This document shows positions 23,181-31,800 of a stretch of DNA of 34,267 bases, piece by piece. The notes under the pieces are model-generated. The model was not told the DNA's origin. It searched no databases and saw only the letters and a list, made by a program, of their open reading frames with translations. The stretch is from contig SVCP01000014.1 of the NCBI GenBank assembly GCA_015058295.1, forward strand, positions 1 to 34,267. Direction: 5' to 3'. Numbering within the stretch: the first letter of the stretch is position 1; each line of letters opens with the position of its first letter. The position numbers and the translations under genes are program-made. The DNA comes from Anaerofustis stercorihominis (GTDB lineage: Bacteria; Bacillota; Clostridia; Eubacteriales; Anaerofustaceae).

Positions 23181-24137
23181 TCAGTATACGAATTGAAAAA
23201 TGCAGAACGCCGCATAAACCCCAAGCAGCACGATTCCCTGCCAGCGTGAGAGTTTACCTGTTTTCAGAGCAGGAAGGGATAAGACACTCATTACAAGAAA
23301 CATTACGGGAATATCAACGACAAGTGATGCATTCATTCCACCGATGAATTTGCTCGCAGGAATTGAAAACGGGCTGAGTGTTACGGAAAGACCGCTTACA
23401 AATACGAGATTGATGAAGTTTGCACCGATGATATTTCCGATGGAAAGTGAGCTGTGACCTTTTGTCAGTGCGGTAATTGCGGTTACAAGTTCCGGAAGTG
23501 ATGTACCGAGAGCAACAAACGTAAGGGCAATAACACTTTCCGCAACACCAAGTTCCCTTGCGATGAGTGTGCCGTTGTCAACGAGAAGATCTGCACCGGA
23601 TGCAATAAGAACTGCACCCACAAACAACAAACCGATATCTTTCGCGAGAGTATTCTCCGTGTGTTTTATCTTGTCCGTAGGAACGTTATCCGACGCCGTA
23701 TGGACGGTATATATCGTATATACAGCGAATATCCCCAACAGAATAAGCCCTGCACCCCTTGAGAAATATCCCAGGGTATAGGAAATTGCCGCATAAAATA
23801 TCGCCGCTATATAAAAGAATCCTACAGGAAGTTTCAGCGACTTCGGATCAATATTCATAGGTTTGATGGCTATGGATATTGCCGCAATAAAAGACGTGTT
23901 GCAGATGATGGAACCGATGGCGTTTCCGTATGCCATTTCTCCGTGTCCCGCAATAGCTGAAGCGGAAGAAACCATTACTTCAGGAAGAGTTGTGCCGATG
24001 GATACAATACTCGCACCGATGATAATTTCAGGCACCCTGAAACGCTTTGCGATGGCAGTCGCTCCGTCAACGAACCAGTCCCCACCCCTGATAAGAAGAA
24101 CAAGTCCGAAGGCGAACAATAATACGCATTTTATCAT
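23181..24137 (-). CDS. Calcium/sodium antiporter, CaCA family (YrbG-like)
   Basis: A 318-residue polytopic membrane protein with two inverted alpha-repeats: the first with GASIVSIGTTLPEVMVSSAS and GNAIGSIICNTSF, the second with ALTFVALGTSLPELVTAITA and GNIIGANFINLVFV. Each holds the acidic ion-binding Glu after T-x-L-P. Exchanges Ca2+ or related divalent ions for Na+/H+. The ATG is 1 nt after the mntP TAG, so it is the second gene of a riboswitch-controlled operon, which suggests a part in Mn2+ or divalent ion balance. Confidence 0.93.
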   Translation of the reverse strand: MIKCVLLFAFGLVLLIRGGDWFVDGATAIAKRFRVPEIIIGASIVSIGTTLPEVMVSSASAIAGHGEMAYGNAIGSIICNTSFIAAISIAIKPMNIDPKSLKLPVGFFYIAAIFYAAISYTLGYFSRGAGLILLGIFAVYTIYTVHTASDNVPTDKIKHTENTLAKDIGLLFVGAVLIASGADLLVDNGTLIARELGVAESVIALTFVALGTSLPELVTAITALTKGHSSLSIGNIIGANFINLVFVSGLSVTLSPFSIPASKFIGGMNASLVVDIPVMFLVMSVLSLPALKTGKLSRWQGIVLLGVYAAFCIFQFVY

Positions 24138-24138
24138 A

Positions 24139-24726
24139 CTAAAAAATTCCCTTTACAAATATTTCTATGCCGATAAAAATAAGGATGCATCCACCGAAAA
24201 TGTTAGCTTTTCCCGCAAGGGCATTTCCGAACTTTTTACCGATAATGATGCCGAAATAACAGATGAAGAATGTTACCACAGCGATTATAGCAGCACACAA
24301 AAGCGCAGCTATAAGGCCGTAATCCGAGATAGTGAATCCAACGGACAGTGCGTCTATGCTTGTTGCAATACCCTGAAGAATAAGTGCGGAAAAAGTAAGA
24401 CATGATTCGCAGTCCCCGCCTTCCTCACAGCCGCATCTGCCGTCACGGATCATTTTGATTCCTATATAGCAAAGAAGTATAAGTGCGATCCACGGAATGA
24501 GCTTTTCAAACGCCGTAAAATATTCCACCAGAGTATGGACAAGCACCCAGCCTGTCATAGGCATTGCCGCCTGAAAAGCCGCGAACACAACGGCTATCTT
24601 TATCATGCAGCCCCTTCCCATCTTTGTGTCATTCATGCCGTTTGCCAGAGACACGGAAAATGCATCCATAGCAAGACCTACCCCCAGAAGAACGCTGTTG
24701 AACAGAAACAAAAAGTCAATTTTCAT
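24139..24726 (-). CDS. mntP: Manganese efflux pump MntP
   Basis: 195 residues from MKIDFLFLFNSVLLG. Six transmembrane helices in two repeats with family motifs VGLAMDAFSVSLANG and QGIATSIDALSVGFTISD (Asp residues needed for Mn2+ transport), and between them a Cys-rich loop DGRCGCEEGGDCESC not universal in the family. GGGGGAAG precedes this ATG; the upstream ATG four codons earlier lies within that site. Directly downstream of a yybP-ykoY riboswitch, the expected control for this gene. Confidence 0.95.
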   Translation of the reverse strand: MKIDFLFLFNSVLLGVGLAMDAFSVSLANGMNDTKMGRGCMIKIAVVFAAFQAAMPMTGWVLVHTLVEYFTAFEKLIPWIALILLCYIGIKMIRDGRCGCEEGGDCESCLTFSALILQGIATSIDALSVGFTISDYGLIAALLCAAIIAVVTFFICYFGIIIGKKFGNALAGKANIFGGCILIFIGIEIFVKGIF

Positions 24727-24752
24727 AACTTCCCCCAATTATCTATCCTTAA

Positions 24753-24910
24753 TAAAAAACCGAGTACATAAACCATACTCGGCGATAATTCAGTATTCGG
24801 ACACCATGTATAGCTTATATACATGAGTCTCGTAATTTAAAATCAAGCCGGGGATGTCCGGTATGTCGGCTTGATTACATCATCGATGCCTACTACTCCC
24901 TCATATTGCT
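24753..24910 (-). ncRNA. yybP-ykoY manganese riboswitch with terminator
   Basis: The minus-strand leader contains the two conserved loops of this class, GGGAGTAG near the 5' end and ACGAGACTC near the 3' end of the aptamer (about 24908 to 24815), brought together by the ATGAG/CTCAT stem. A long stem AATCAAGCCG / CGGCTTGATT lies between. Downstream is a terminator (CCGAGTA / TACTCGG, 24760-24782, then TTTTTT). Mn2+ binding is expected to prevent termination and switch on mntP. Confidence 0.88.
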
Positions 24911-24914
24911 GAAT

Positions 24915-24943
24915 ATTTTAACATAAATAAACATATTTGTCAA
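24915..24943 (-). promoter_or_regulatory. Promoter of the riboswitch-mntP operon
   Basis: Minus-strand TTGACA, 17-nt spacer, TAAAAT. The predicted transcription start is at the first base of the aptamer. Confidence 0.75.
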
Positions 24944-24994
24944 GACAAGCCCTCCTGCTCCTGCGGTGCTTCACGTTTTCAGAGAAAGATTATA

Positions 24995-25156
24995 GCCTCG
25001 CCCTCAGGGAGAGGCGACAATCCCTCCCTGAAAATCTTGCGATTTTCTTTCCCCTACGGGCCTGGTCGCGGTAGTGACCGCTTCCCGCTTTGGCTAAAAA
25101 TATGCCACCGGCATATTTTCTTAACGCGTCGCGCCCTTGCTAAGGGCGGGCTTTTG
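24995..25156. repeat. Cluster of REP-like hairpins
   Basis: Contains GCCTC-CCC / GGG-GAGGC (24995-25015), family C copy 3 (25019-25056: CCTCCCTGAAAATC, loop TTGC, GATTTTCTTTCCCC), a 10-bp stem AAAATATGCC / GGCATATTTT (25097-25106 / 25110-25119) and CGCCCTT / AAGGGCG (25129-25145). No gene. It leads directly into array 2, as family D does for array 1. Confidence 0.75.
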
Positions 25157-25168
25157 CGTTTTCTCCAA

Positions 25169-25748
25169 AATAAAAAACTGCGATGTAACCAACACAGTAT
25201 ATTATAACTCTTCTTTACAATTCACATTTATGCGCCGTATAAATTTTCGCAGACCAGGCGGCTTTTGATATCGTGACCCACAACAAAAATTTAAAAACTC
25301 CACACAATCTGCAGTTACTTTCCCACTCTCGCCAAAATCCTATTTTGGCGAAACAAGGAGAAACATCTTTATGCAATGAGAAAGTGCCTTCAGGTACTTT
25401 CGAGGCAAATCAAAGATGTTTCGACGCGCGTGGCGTACCCAAGCGTACGTGAGCACTGACGATGAAAAAACAACGAAACATATCACGCATTATGACAAAT
25501 CTCATTTATGCGCAGGATAAATCGCTCATAGACGGGTGCGGCTTTTGAGCCGATGATGCGTGGTTTACCTATGTGTAAATGAGCGGCAGCGGCGCAGCAA
25601 CCATTAATACAATTCACATTTATGCGCAGGATAAATTTTCGCAGACTAGGCGGCTTGCGAATCGGCGGCAGGCGCGTACTATACAGTACGTAACTGACGA
25701 CGATGAAGCAAACAACAACGTCTGCGGAAATTTAGACAAGCATAAAAG
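25169..25748 (+). repeat. Composite structured array 2: three element-A units with nested element B
   Basis: A 580-nt paralogue of 15940-16521. Shared leader 25169-25226, unit A5 (25227-25504) containing element B (25315-25428), unit A6 (25505-25618) and complete terminal unit A7 (25619-25748). In A7, AAATTTTCGCAGAC (25633-25646) pairs with GTCTGCGGAAATTT (25720-25733) over 14 continuous pairs with one G-T. Unit order by stem type differs from array 1. No credible reading frame. Confidence 0.9.
25315..25428 (+). repeat. Structured element B, copy 4, nested in A5
   Basis: 114 nt, same length and same stems as copy 3 at 16088-16201, with a handful of substitutions outside the stems. Confidence 0.88.
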
Positions 25749-25749
25749 A

Positions 25750-25780
25750 AAGAAAAATACTCTCCGTTTAAGGAGAGTAT
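25750..25780 (-). terminator. rpmE terminator
   Basis: Minus-strand ATACTCTCC / GGAGAGTAT stem, 6-nt loop, then TTTTTCTTTCTTTT. It abuts the right end of array 2. Confidence 0.88.
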
Positions 25781-25802
25781 ATAAGTAAGTTCTTTTTTTC
25801 TC

Positions 25803-26012
25803 TTATTTCTGAACTTTCTTTTCGAGTCTTCTCTGGAATCTGCCAACTCTTCCGCCTGTATCTACGAGTTTCTGTTTACCTGTGAAGAAAGGATGGCATT
25901 TTGAACATACTTCGACTTTGATTTCAGCTTTTGTTGAACCTGTTTCGAAAGTATTTCCGCAAGCGCAAGTTACTACGCATGTTTTGTAATCCGGATGGAT
26001 ACCTGCTTTCAT
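25803..26012 (-). CDS. rpmE: 50S ribosomal protein L31
   Basis: 69 residues, the usual length. The zinc-binding type is shown by CACGNTF (CxC) and [13 protein letters not shown]. The C-terminus [14 protein letters not shown] is basic, for rRNA contact. The ribosome binding site is GAGGTGA. It lies downstream of rho on the same strand, the usual Firmicute order, with its own promoter. Confidence 0.96.
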   Translation of the reverse strand: MKAGIHPDYKTCVVTCACGNTFETGSTKAEIKVEVCSKCHPFFTGKQKLVDTGGRVGRFQRRLEKKVQK

Positions 26013-26138
26013 TTATATTCACCTCTTTCGTTAAATGAATCAATAATTGATTTGCACAGCTACAACATTATATCGTAAACCGGCAATAAAGTTCATGCAA
26101 CTGCGCGGATATATATCATATCCGAACATAGCCTAATC

Positions 26139-26167
26139 ATTATAGCAGTATTTAAGCAAAAATACAA
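26139..26167 (-). promoter_or_regulatory. Putative rpmE promoter
   Basis: Minus-strand TTGTAT, 17-nt spacer, TATAAT with TGC extension. It predicts a leader of about 120 nt containing a CGGATAT / ATATCCG hairpin (26106-26124), a possible autoregulatory site. Confidence 0.55.
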
Positions 26168-26176
26168 ACATTATTT

Positions 26177-27973
26177 TCACTTTGATGCATAATTTTTTAT
26201 GATTATATCCACAAATTGCCTGTTTGAACGGGTTTTGGACATATTCTGAATGACATTGTCCGTAAATGAGATGGTTCCGCCTGACGAAAGCATACCGCGG
26301 ATGCTGTACTGCGCGGTAATATACTCTTCGCTGAGGAGAAGATCTTCCCTTCTGGTACCGCTTCGCTGTATGTTTATTGCCGGGAACATTCTTCTTTCCG
26401 CAAGTTCTCTTTCAAGATGAACTTCCATATTTCCCGTACCTTTGAACTCTTCATAGATGATGTCATCCATTCTGCTTCCCGTATCTATAAGTGCCGTTGC
26501 AAGGATTGTGAGGGAGCCGCCGCCTTCGATGTTTCTTGCAGAGCCGAAGAATTTTTTCGGAAGGTACAGACTTTCCGGATCAAGCCCGCCGGAGAGTGTT
26601 CTTCCCGAGCTGGGAACAACAAGATTGTTTGCCCTTGCGAAACGGGTGATGCTGTCCATGAGGATGATTACATCTTCTCCCATCTCAACAAGCCTTTTCG
26701 CTCTCTCAAGAACGATTTCGGCCGCTTTGATGTGACTTATGGGCTTCTGGTCGAATGTGGAGAATACCACATCAACATCAAGGCTTCTCTGAATATCCGT
26801 AACTTCTTCCGGTCTTTCATCGATGAGAAGAATGATTATCTTGCAGTCCGGATAGTTATGGTTAAGAGCCATTGCTATCTGTTTGAGAAGGACTGTCTTA
26901 CCTGCTTTCGGCGGAGAAACGATGAGGCCTCTCTGCCCCTTTCCGATAGGAGCAAAAAGATCGAGTATTCTCGTTGAGAGAATCGACGGATCAGTCTCAA
27001 GAACATACTGTTCGTCGGGGAATACGGGAACGAGCTTGTCAAAATGCTTCCTTCCCATATTTTTTTCCGCTTCAATGCCGTTGACTTCTTCCACATACAA
27101 AAGAGCATCATATCTTTCGCCTTCGCCTTTGAGACGAATCTTTCCGCTGACCATATCCCCTTCACGGAGACGGTATTTTCTTATCTGCTGAGGGGATATG
27201 TATATATCGTTCTCTCCGTTCAGATAACCGCTTGTTCTGAGGAATCCGAATCCGTCGGCAACTATATCGAGTATACCTTCGTGAGATTTTTCATATATGG
27301 ACAGATCCTTCGCAGGACCGCTCATAGCCTCTTTTTCCTTGGCGATAAGTTCCTGAGTCCCCACACCGTTTACTTCTTCCAGGAAAAGCATGGCATAATA
27401 CTTTTCTCCCGGTCTCGGGGCCCTTACTTTACCGAAAAGCTCATCTCCGCTGACCAGCTTGAATCTCTGCACCTGCGAAGCCGACACATATACATATTCT
27501 TCCGGGGAACGCATATTCTCATTCTTCATAAATCCGAAGCCTTCCGGCAAAAGCTGCAGTGTGCCTCCCATTTCGATGCTGTCATCTATTGCATCCTTGA
27601 GCTTTGAATATTTTTTATCCTGAGATGCGTTCACTCCGTTTGCGATCTTTTCAGGCGGATCTGCGGAGTTGTGAGAACGTGTATATCTGCGTGGAGTGCG
27701 TCCTGTCTCCGTTTTTTCGGAGGGAATAGACTCCGTATCCTTTTTTTCCTCTTTTTCCGCACGGACAAATACACCGATATCTTCGGTTATATGCACATCG
27801 TCTGTATTGTTCTCTTCCGATGCAGGTTCGTCTGCCTGCCCGTTATTGCTCATAAATTCCTGCATGAGTCCGATCAGTTCAGCCTTTGTGATTCTGCCGA
27901 TCTTTCCCATACCCATAGCTTCCGCCTGCCTTCTGAGTTCCCAAAAAGAAATATTAGCAAGATCTTCTGTCAT
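26177..27973 (-). CDS. rho: Transcription termination factor Rho with duplicated RNA-binding domain
   Basis: 598 residues, longer than the common 420. Order: Rho_N helical domain (about 1-45, ISFWELRRQAEAMGMGKIGR), acidic and basic disordered linker (46-125), a first cold-shock-like OB domain (about 137-205: GTLQLLPEGFGFM, YVYVSASQVQRF, GEKYYAMLFLEEVNG), a second, canonical one (about 233-300: GILDIVADGFGFLRTSGYL, DIYISPQQIRKY, GERYDALLYVEEVNG), then the hexameric ATPase with Walker A SPPKAGKTVLLK (K359), Walker B IILLIDERPEEVT, the Q-loop/R-loop region and the C-terminal RSGTRREDLLL. GGAGG lies 6 nt before the start. RNA helicase that ends untranslated transcripts. The extra OB domain is unusual. 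Confidence 0.95.
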   Translation of the reverse strand: MTEDLANISFWELRRQAEAMGMGKIGRITKAELIGLMQEFMSNNGQADEPASEENNTDDVHITEDIGVFVRAEKEEKKDTESIPSEKTETGRTPRRYTRSHNSADPPEKIANGVNASQDKKYSKLKDAIDDSIEMGGTLQLLPEGFGFMKNENMRSPEEYVYVSASQVQRFKLVSGDELFGKVRAPRPGEKYYAMLFLEEVNGVGTQELIAKEKEAMSGPAKDLSIYEKSHEGILDIVADGFGFLRTSGYLNGENDIYISPQQIRKYRLREGDMVSGKIRLKGEGERYDALLYVEEVNGIEAEKNMGRKHFDKLVPVFPDEQYVLETDPSILSTRILDLFAPIGKGQRGLIVSPPKAGKTVLLKQIAMALNHNYPDCKIIILLIDERPEEVTDIQRSLDVDVVFSTFDQKPISHIKAAEIVLERAKRLVEMGEDVIILMDSITRFARANNLVVPSSGRTLSGGLDPESLYLPKKFFGSARNIEGGGSLTILATALIDTGSRMDDIIYEEFKGTGNMEVHLERELAERRMFPAINIQRSGTRREDLLLSEEYITAQYSIRGMLSSGGTISFTDNVIQNMSKTRSNRQFVDIIIKNYASK

Positions 27974-28147
27974 TACATACCTCCGGAATAATACAATCCA
28001 AAATTGATATCCATTTATATATACTTAACTGTTCCAAAAGAAAATAGTAAACATCTTTTATCTAAATCCAACTGAATAATAGCATTTTTGCGGTACTTTG
28101 TAAAGAATATTTTGTGCTAAATAAGTAATTTTATTGTCATATTATAC

Positions 28148-28174
28148 ACAAAAAAGAACTGCCCGAAGGCAGTC
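28148..28174 (-). terminator. Terminator of the GH3-like/dockerin operon
   Basis: Minus-strand ACTGCC / GGCAGT, TTCG tetraloop, then TCTTTTTT. Between it and the dockerin gene stop, 28175-28243 holds only a weak TTATGC/GCATAA inverted repeat. Confidence 0.8.
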
Positions 28175-28243
28175 CGCCGTAAAAATCAAAAACTTATGCA
28201 GTAACTGACAACCAACGCAGCATAAAATGATTCAGGCAATGCA

Positions 28244-29260
28244 TTAGTAGGTTGTGTCACCGTATTTCGAAAGAAGTATAGTAAAATCCTTTGAGTTTAC
28301 TGTTCCGTCGTTATTCAGATCCGCTGCGGCATCTGTTCCGCCGTATTTTGACAGAAGAATCGTGAAGTCCTTGGAATTTATGATCCCGTCGGCATTTATA
28401 TCCCCGGTCATATTCACAAGGGTAACATTCACTTTTATACTGTGCCCGTCCAGTGTACCCGAAGCTGTGAGTGCAAAAGGCATACTGCTTCTCGGGACAG
28501 TAACTTTCGAAGAAGTATATTTTGTATTTGCGGAGGTAATATTCCAGCCCGGTGTATAGACAAAGTCCCCATCGGAATTCATTACGGCACCTGCGGTGTA
28601 TGTCTGTGTTCCCAGGACAACTGTTTCATACTTTGCAGACGAAGACAATTTTATGTCCGGTATATTGTTGTTTCCTGCCCAGAGATATTTCAGGGCATGG
28701 TTTGCGGAAACATTGAGCCTTATAAGATTATTGTCTTTTATGCTCAGCTCAGAAAGGCTCAGGCATGAGGAGAAATTAACACTGTTCAGGGCGTTTCCGT
28801 GAAGGAATACCTTTACCGCCGATGAAGGCAGCACGACAGAGATAAGCCTGCAGTTATGAGCATATATTCTCGTAAGAGCTTTGTTCTTCGACAGATCAAG
28901 TTTTTTAAGAAGATTGTCATTTATAAACAGATATCTGAGATTCGTATTCTTTGTCAGATTTACGGATGAGATCTTATTGTCGGACACATCCAGAAAAGTA
29001 AGCCCTGTACAGTACTCAATGCCTGCAATAGATTTAATACCTTTGCCGGGAACAGAGATTTCTTTGATTGCCGCAAGGGCAGTCTTGTAGTTACCTATAT
29101 CTGCTTTTGTATCGGTGATGCCCGCTTTTTCGCAGATATAACTGCGGAAAACACTGTCCGTAAATACAGATTCCACAGTTGTGGCTGCTGAAGTTACCGA
29201 CGGAACGAACACCGCCGCAACAATAAACACCGCAAGCATTATTGAAAATATTTTTTTCAT
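28244..29260 (-). CDS. Secreted leucine-rich-repeat protein with type I dockerin
   Basis: 338 residues. Signal peptide 1-25 ending TSA-A. Residues about 85-205 hold six to seven 20-21-residue leucine-rich repeats (LTFLDVSDNKISSVNL, LRYLFINDNLLKKLDL, LSELSIKDNNLIRLNV). A beta domain follows. The last 50 residues are a type I dockerin with two calcium loops, GDINADGIINSKDFTILLSK and DLNNDGTVNSKDFTILLSK, that would dock to a cohesin on a cell-surface scaffold. Ca ligands Asp/Asn are all present. The start abuts the GH3-like gene stop (TAA-ATG) with GGAGATAA upstream, so the two are co-translated. No cohesin gene in the window. Confidence 0.9.
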   Translation of the reverse strand: MKKIFSIMLAVFIVAAVFVPSVTSAATTVESVFTDSVFRSYICEKAGITDTKADIGNYKTALAAIKEISVPGKGIKSIAGIEYCTGLTFLDVSDNKISSVNLTKNTNLRYLFINDNLLKKLDLSKNKALTRIYAHNCRLISVVLPSSAVKVFLHGNALNSVNFSSCLSLSELSIKDNNLIRLNVSANHALKYLWAGNNNIPDIKLSSSAKYETVVLGTQTYTAGAVMNSDGDFVYTPGWNITSANTKYTSSKVTVPRSSMPFALTASGTLDGHSIKVNVTLVNMTGDINADGIINSKDFTILLSKYGGTDAAADLNNDGTVNSKDFTILLSKYGDTTY

Positions 29261-31600
29261 TTACTTATCTCCCAAAATGATCTCTGATATTTCTGTCGGC
29301 TTTTTCGGCCTCTGCAGTTTATCCCTGTAATATTTTCTCACATCCCCGAGAGAAGTATTTTCCGTAAGTTTTTTTCTTATGGATGCAAAACCGTCAGACG
29401 GTGGAATAAACTCACTGTTTTTCTTTCCGTCGGAAGGAATACTGCCCTCAAACAATACGGAAAGGATCTTTTCAGCCTGTTTGTCCAGCATCATCAGATC
29501 AGCGACAGGCGTATCTTCATTGATCTTGCTTTTTTCTGTGCTCTGCGGAATATTTCCGTGAGGACAGATCCTGAGATATTCGTTATTTGCAACTGTCAGC
29601 CTTCTGCCTTCTTCGGGATAATATGAGGGCATCTCCTTGACGGAGAATTTCTCATCGTATATTTCATCGGAAAGTATGCTGATGGGAATGGTGATCCTTA
29701 TATCTTCCGATGAGGAACCGATCTCTATTTTATATTTTGATGAACAGAAATACCATTCTCCCCTGTCCGTATCAAAATACGAAAAATCCTTTATATTAAG
29801 TCTTACATTTATTCTTGTGCTTTCACCGGGGCCGAGAGATACTTTCTCAAAATATTTCAGCTCTCTTCCTGGGCGGAATACCCTCTTGTCCGAATCGCTG
29901 ACATATATCTGAACAACTTCCTTCGCAGTGATATCTCCCGTATTGGTGATATCAAACGCAAGGTCAATATTCCCGTCAGGCTTCAGATACGAACATCTCT
30001 CCGAAGAATATTCAAACGACGAATATGAAAGCCCGTGTCCGAAGGGGAATGCGGCTTTTTTTGCTCCGAGAGTAAAATATCTGTATCCGCTGAGAACGGA
30101 TTCCATATATCTTGAAACTTTGTCATCTCCCGTATATTTTGCACAGGGATAATCTTCATAATTGACCGCAACAGCCTGATTGAGTTTCCCGCACGGAGAA
30201 ACTACGCCGAAAATAATATCACACAATGCTTCGTACGCGCCTTCTCCGCAAAGAGGGTCGTAAATTATGGCATCGGCCATATCCGCAAAATCAATGGGCG
30301 GGCAGTTGGCTCCTGTAATTACGGCGATCACTTTCTTACCCATAGAGTTAAGTGTATTGATCGTCTTTTTCTGTTCATCACTTATACGGAAATATTTTCC
30401 GAACTGATCCGATGTATCGTCCGCACCTATGAAAACAACGAATATATCTTTGTCCGAAAGCGCTTCTTCGGATAAAACCGCAGACGAATGATCCCCGAGA
30501 TATTCGCTTACGCAGTATTTCGGAGAAACTTCCATAAATGATGCCGCATTTACCGGATTCACCCAGTATTTTCCCTTTATCTGCATAAAAGGTGATACCG
30601 CGTTTTTTCCGATAACATATATTTTCTCATTTTTCGCAAGAGGAAGTATATTTCCTTCATTTTTCAGAAGCACAAAACATTCCCTCGCAGCAACTTTCGA
30701 AAGAACGGAGTTGACCTGAGAGTCATGCATATATTTTATCTTTTCGTTTGCGTGAAGCTTACGAAGCACCGTACCTGTTCTGTTGAAAAGAGAAGACAGC
30801 TTTTCTTCTGGTATTTCACCGCTGTTTACAGATGAAATTATTTTCTTTGCAACTTCGGAATCGTCAATACCCATTTCAGGCAAAACTCCCGCATTTATGT
30901 TCTTCACAACGTCATTTCCGCCTCTGTACGGAGCAAAGACAACTCCCGCAAACCCGCTTTTCTTTCTGAAGTCTTCCACCATAGCTTCGTCTTCGGAAAA
31001 GTTTTTGCCGTTTATCTTTGCATATGGAGCCATCAGGCCTATGGGTTTTATTCTGCGTATAATACTTACAAATCCGCTTTCATAAAGCTCACTCAGCGCC
31101 CTGTCGTCGATTATATTGTTTTTATAACGGTTGTCCGCAGAATTGTCTGCACCGTAGCCGTCAAGAATTACTTCAACGCCTCTGAGTTTTATTCCCTGGG
31201 CATATCCTTCGCACATCTTCATTGCATGATACGGATCTTCCGAATAAGAATATGCATTTCTGTTAAGAGAAGGATCTCTTTTTATATTCGCTCCCGAAAT
31301 CACCGCTGAATTTATATCTTCCGCACGAAGATCTTCTCCCACGGCCTTTGCAACTTCCCTGATGAGAGAAGTATTGAAGCTGCAACCCATAGCATTTGCA
31401 CAAGGATATAAAACCTCCTTTACGGATTCATCAAACAGAAGATAATCCTTCATATGAGAGTGTCCGCTCTGCGCATAACTCATGCGGATGTTTCCCACAA
31501 AGACTTCGTCAAAGTCTTTTGTTTTTGTGACCGATGAACTCGTAAGCAGATGAGCTTTCTTTTCGATTGGTATTCTGTCAGATTTTTCTTTTATCTTCAT
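29261..31600 (-). CDS. GH3-like protein lacking catalytic residues
   Basis: 779 residues with the glycoside hydrolase 3 order: TIM-barrel-like domain (about 1-290; NIKRDPSLNRNAYSYSEDPY, NNIIDDRALSELYE), alpha/beta sandwich (about 300-500; ARECFVLLKNEGNILPL, VFIGADDTSDQFG, GANCPPID), FnIII-like domain (about 510-640; SGYRYFTLGAKKAAFPFGHG). The nucleophile motif, normally GFxGxVxSDW, reads GFAGVVFAPYRGGN, with Pro224 in place of Asp, and the substrate-binding KH motif reads LDGYGADN (147-149). It therefore probably does not cleave glycosides. No signal peptide. First gene of an operon with the LRR-dockerin protein. The ribosome binding site is weak (AAGGTA). Confidence 0.85.
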   Translation of the reverse strand: MKIKEKSDRIPIEKKAHLLTSSSVTKTKDFDEVFVGNIRMSYAQSGHSHMKDYLLFDESVKEVLYPCANAMGCSFNTSLIREVAKAVGEDLRAEDINSAVISGANIKRDPSLNRNAYSYSEDPYHAMKMCEGYAQGIKLRGVEVILDGYGADNSADNRYKNNIIDDRALSELYESGFVSIIRRIKPIGLMAPYAKINGKNFSEDEAMVEDFRKKSGFAGVVFAPYRGGNDVVKNINAGVLPEMGIDDSEVAKKIISSVNSGEIPEEKLSSLFNRTGTVLRKLHANEKIKYMHDSQVNSVLSKVAARECFVLLKNEGNILPLAKNEKIYVIGKNAVSPFMQIKGKYWVNPVNAASFMEVSPKYCVSEYLGDHSSAVLSEEALSDKDIFVVFIGADDTSDQFGKYFRISDEQKKTINTLNSMGKKVIAVITGANCPPIDFADMADAIIYDPLCGEGAYEALCDIIFGVVSPCGKLNQAVAVNYEDYPCAKYTGDDKVSRYMESVLSGYRYFTLGAKKAAFPFGHGLSYSSFEYSSERCSYLKPDGNIDLAFDITNTGDITAKEVVQIYVSDSDKRVFRPGRELKYFEKVSLGPGESTRINVRLNIKDFSYFDTDRGEWYFCSSKYKIEIGSSSEDIRITIPISILSDEIYDEKFSVKEMPSYYPEEGRRLTVANNEYLRICPHGNIPQSTEKSKINEDTPVADLMMLDKQAEKILSVLFEGSIPSDGKKNSEFIPPSDGFASIRKKLTENTSLGDVRKYYRDKLQRPKKPTEISEIILGDK

Positions 31601-31800
31601 AAATTTTACCTTAAAGTACTGTGATTTTATTTAGTTACAGATACTCATTGTAATTTTAACTCATTTTTTGCATAAATGGAAGGGGCTTACTCAAAAAAAA
31701 CAGCACGTCAACATATACAAATACATATTCTCCTGCACAATAAGACAATATTTTCCCCGATATGTCTTTACAATTAAAAAAAACATTAAAAGGAAACATT

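Noticed and set aside
25579-25788. Open reading frame of 69 codons over array 2
   Set aside because: Its codons lie in the covarying stems of A6 and A7; no start signal.
26013-26138. rpmE leader as a known riboswitch
   Set aside because: One modest hairpin is visible but no conserved riboswitch motif; reported only as a possible leader.
26417-26977. Long frames opposite rho
   Set aside because: Shadows of a conserved gene in the opposite strand; composition reflects complementary codons.
28190-28226. TTATGC/GCATAA inverted repeat as another element-A copy
   Set aside because: Only the six-base ends resemble element A; there is no GCGCAGGATAAAT, no core GGCGGC and no closing stem.
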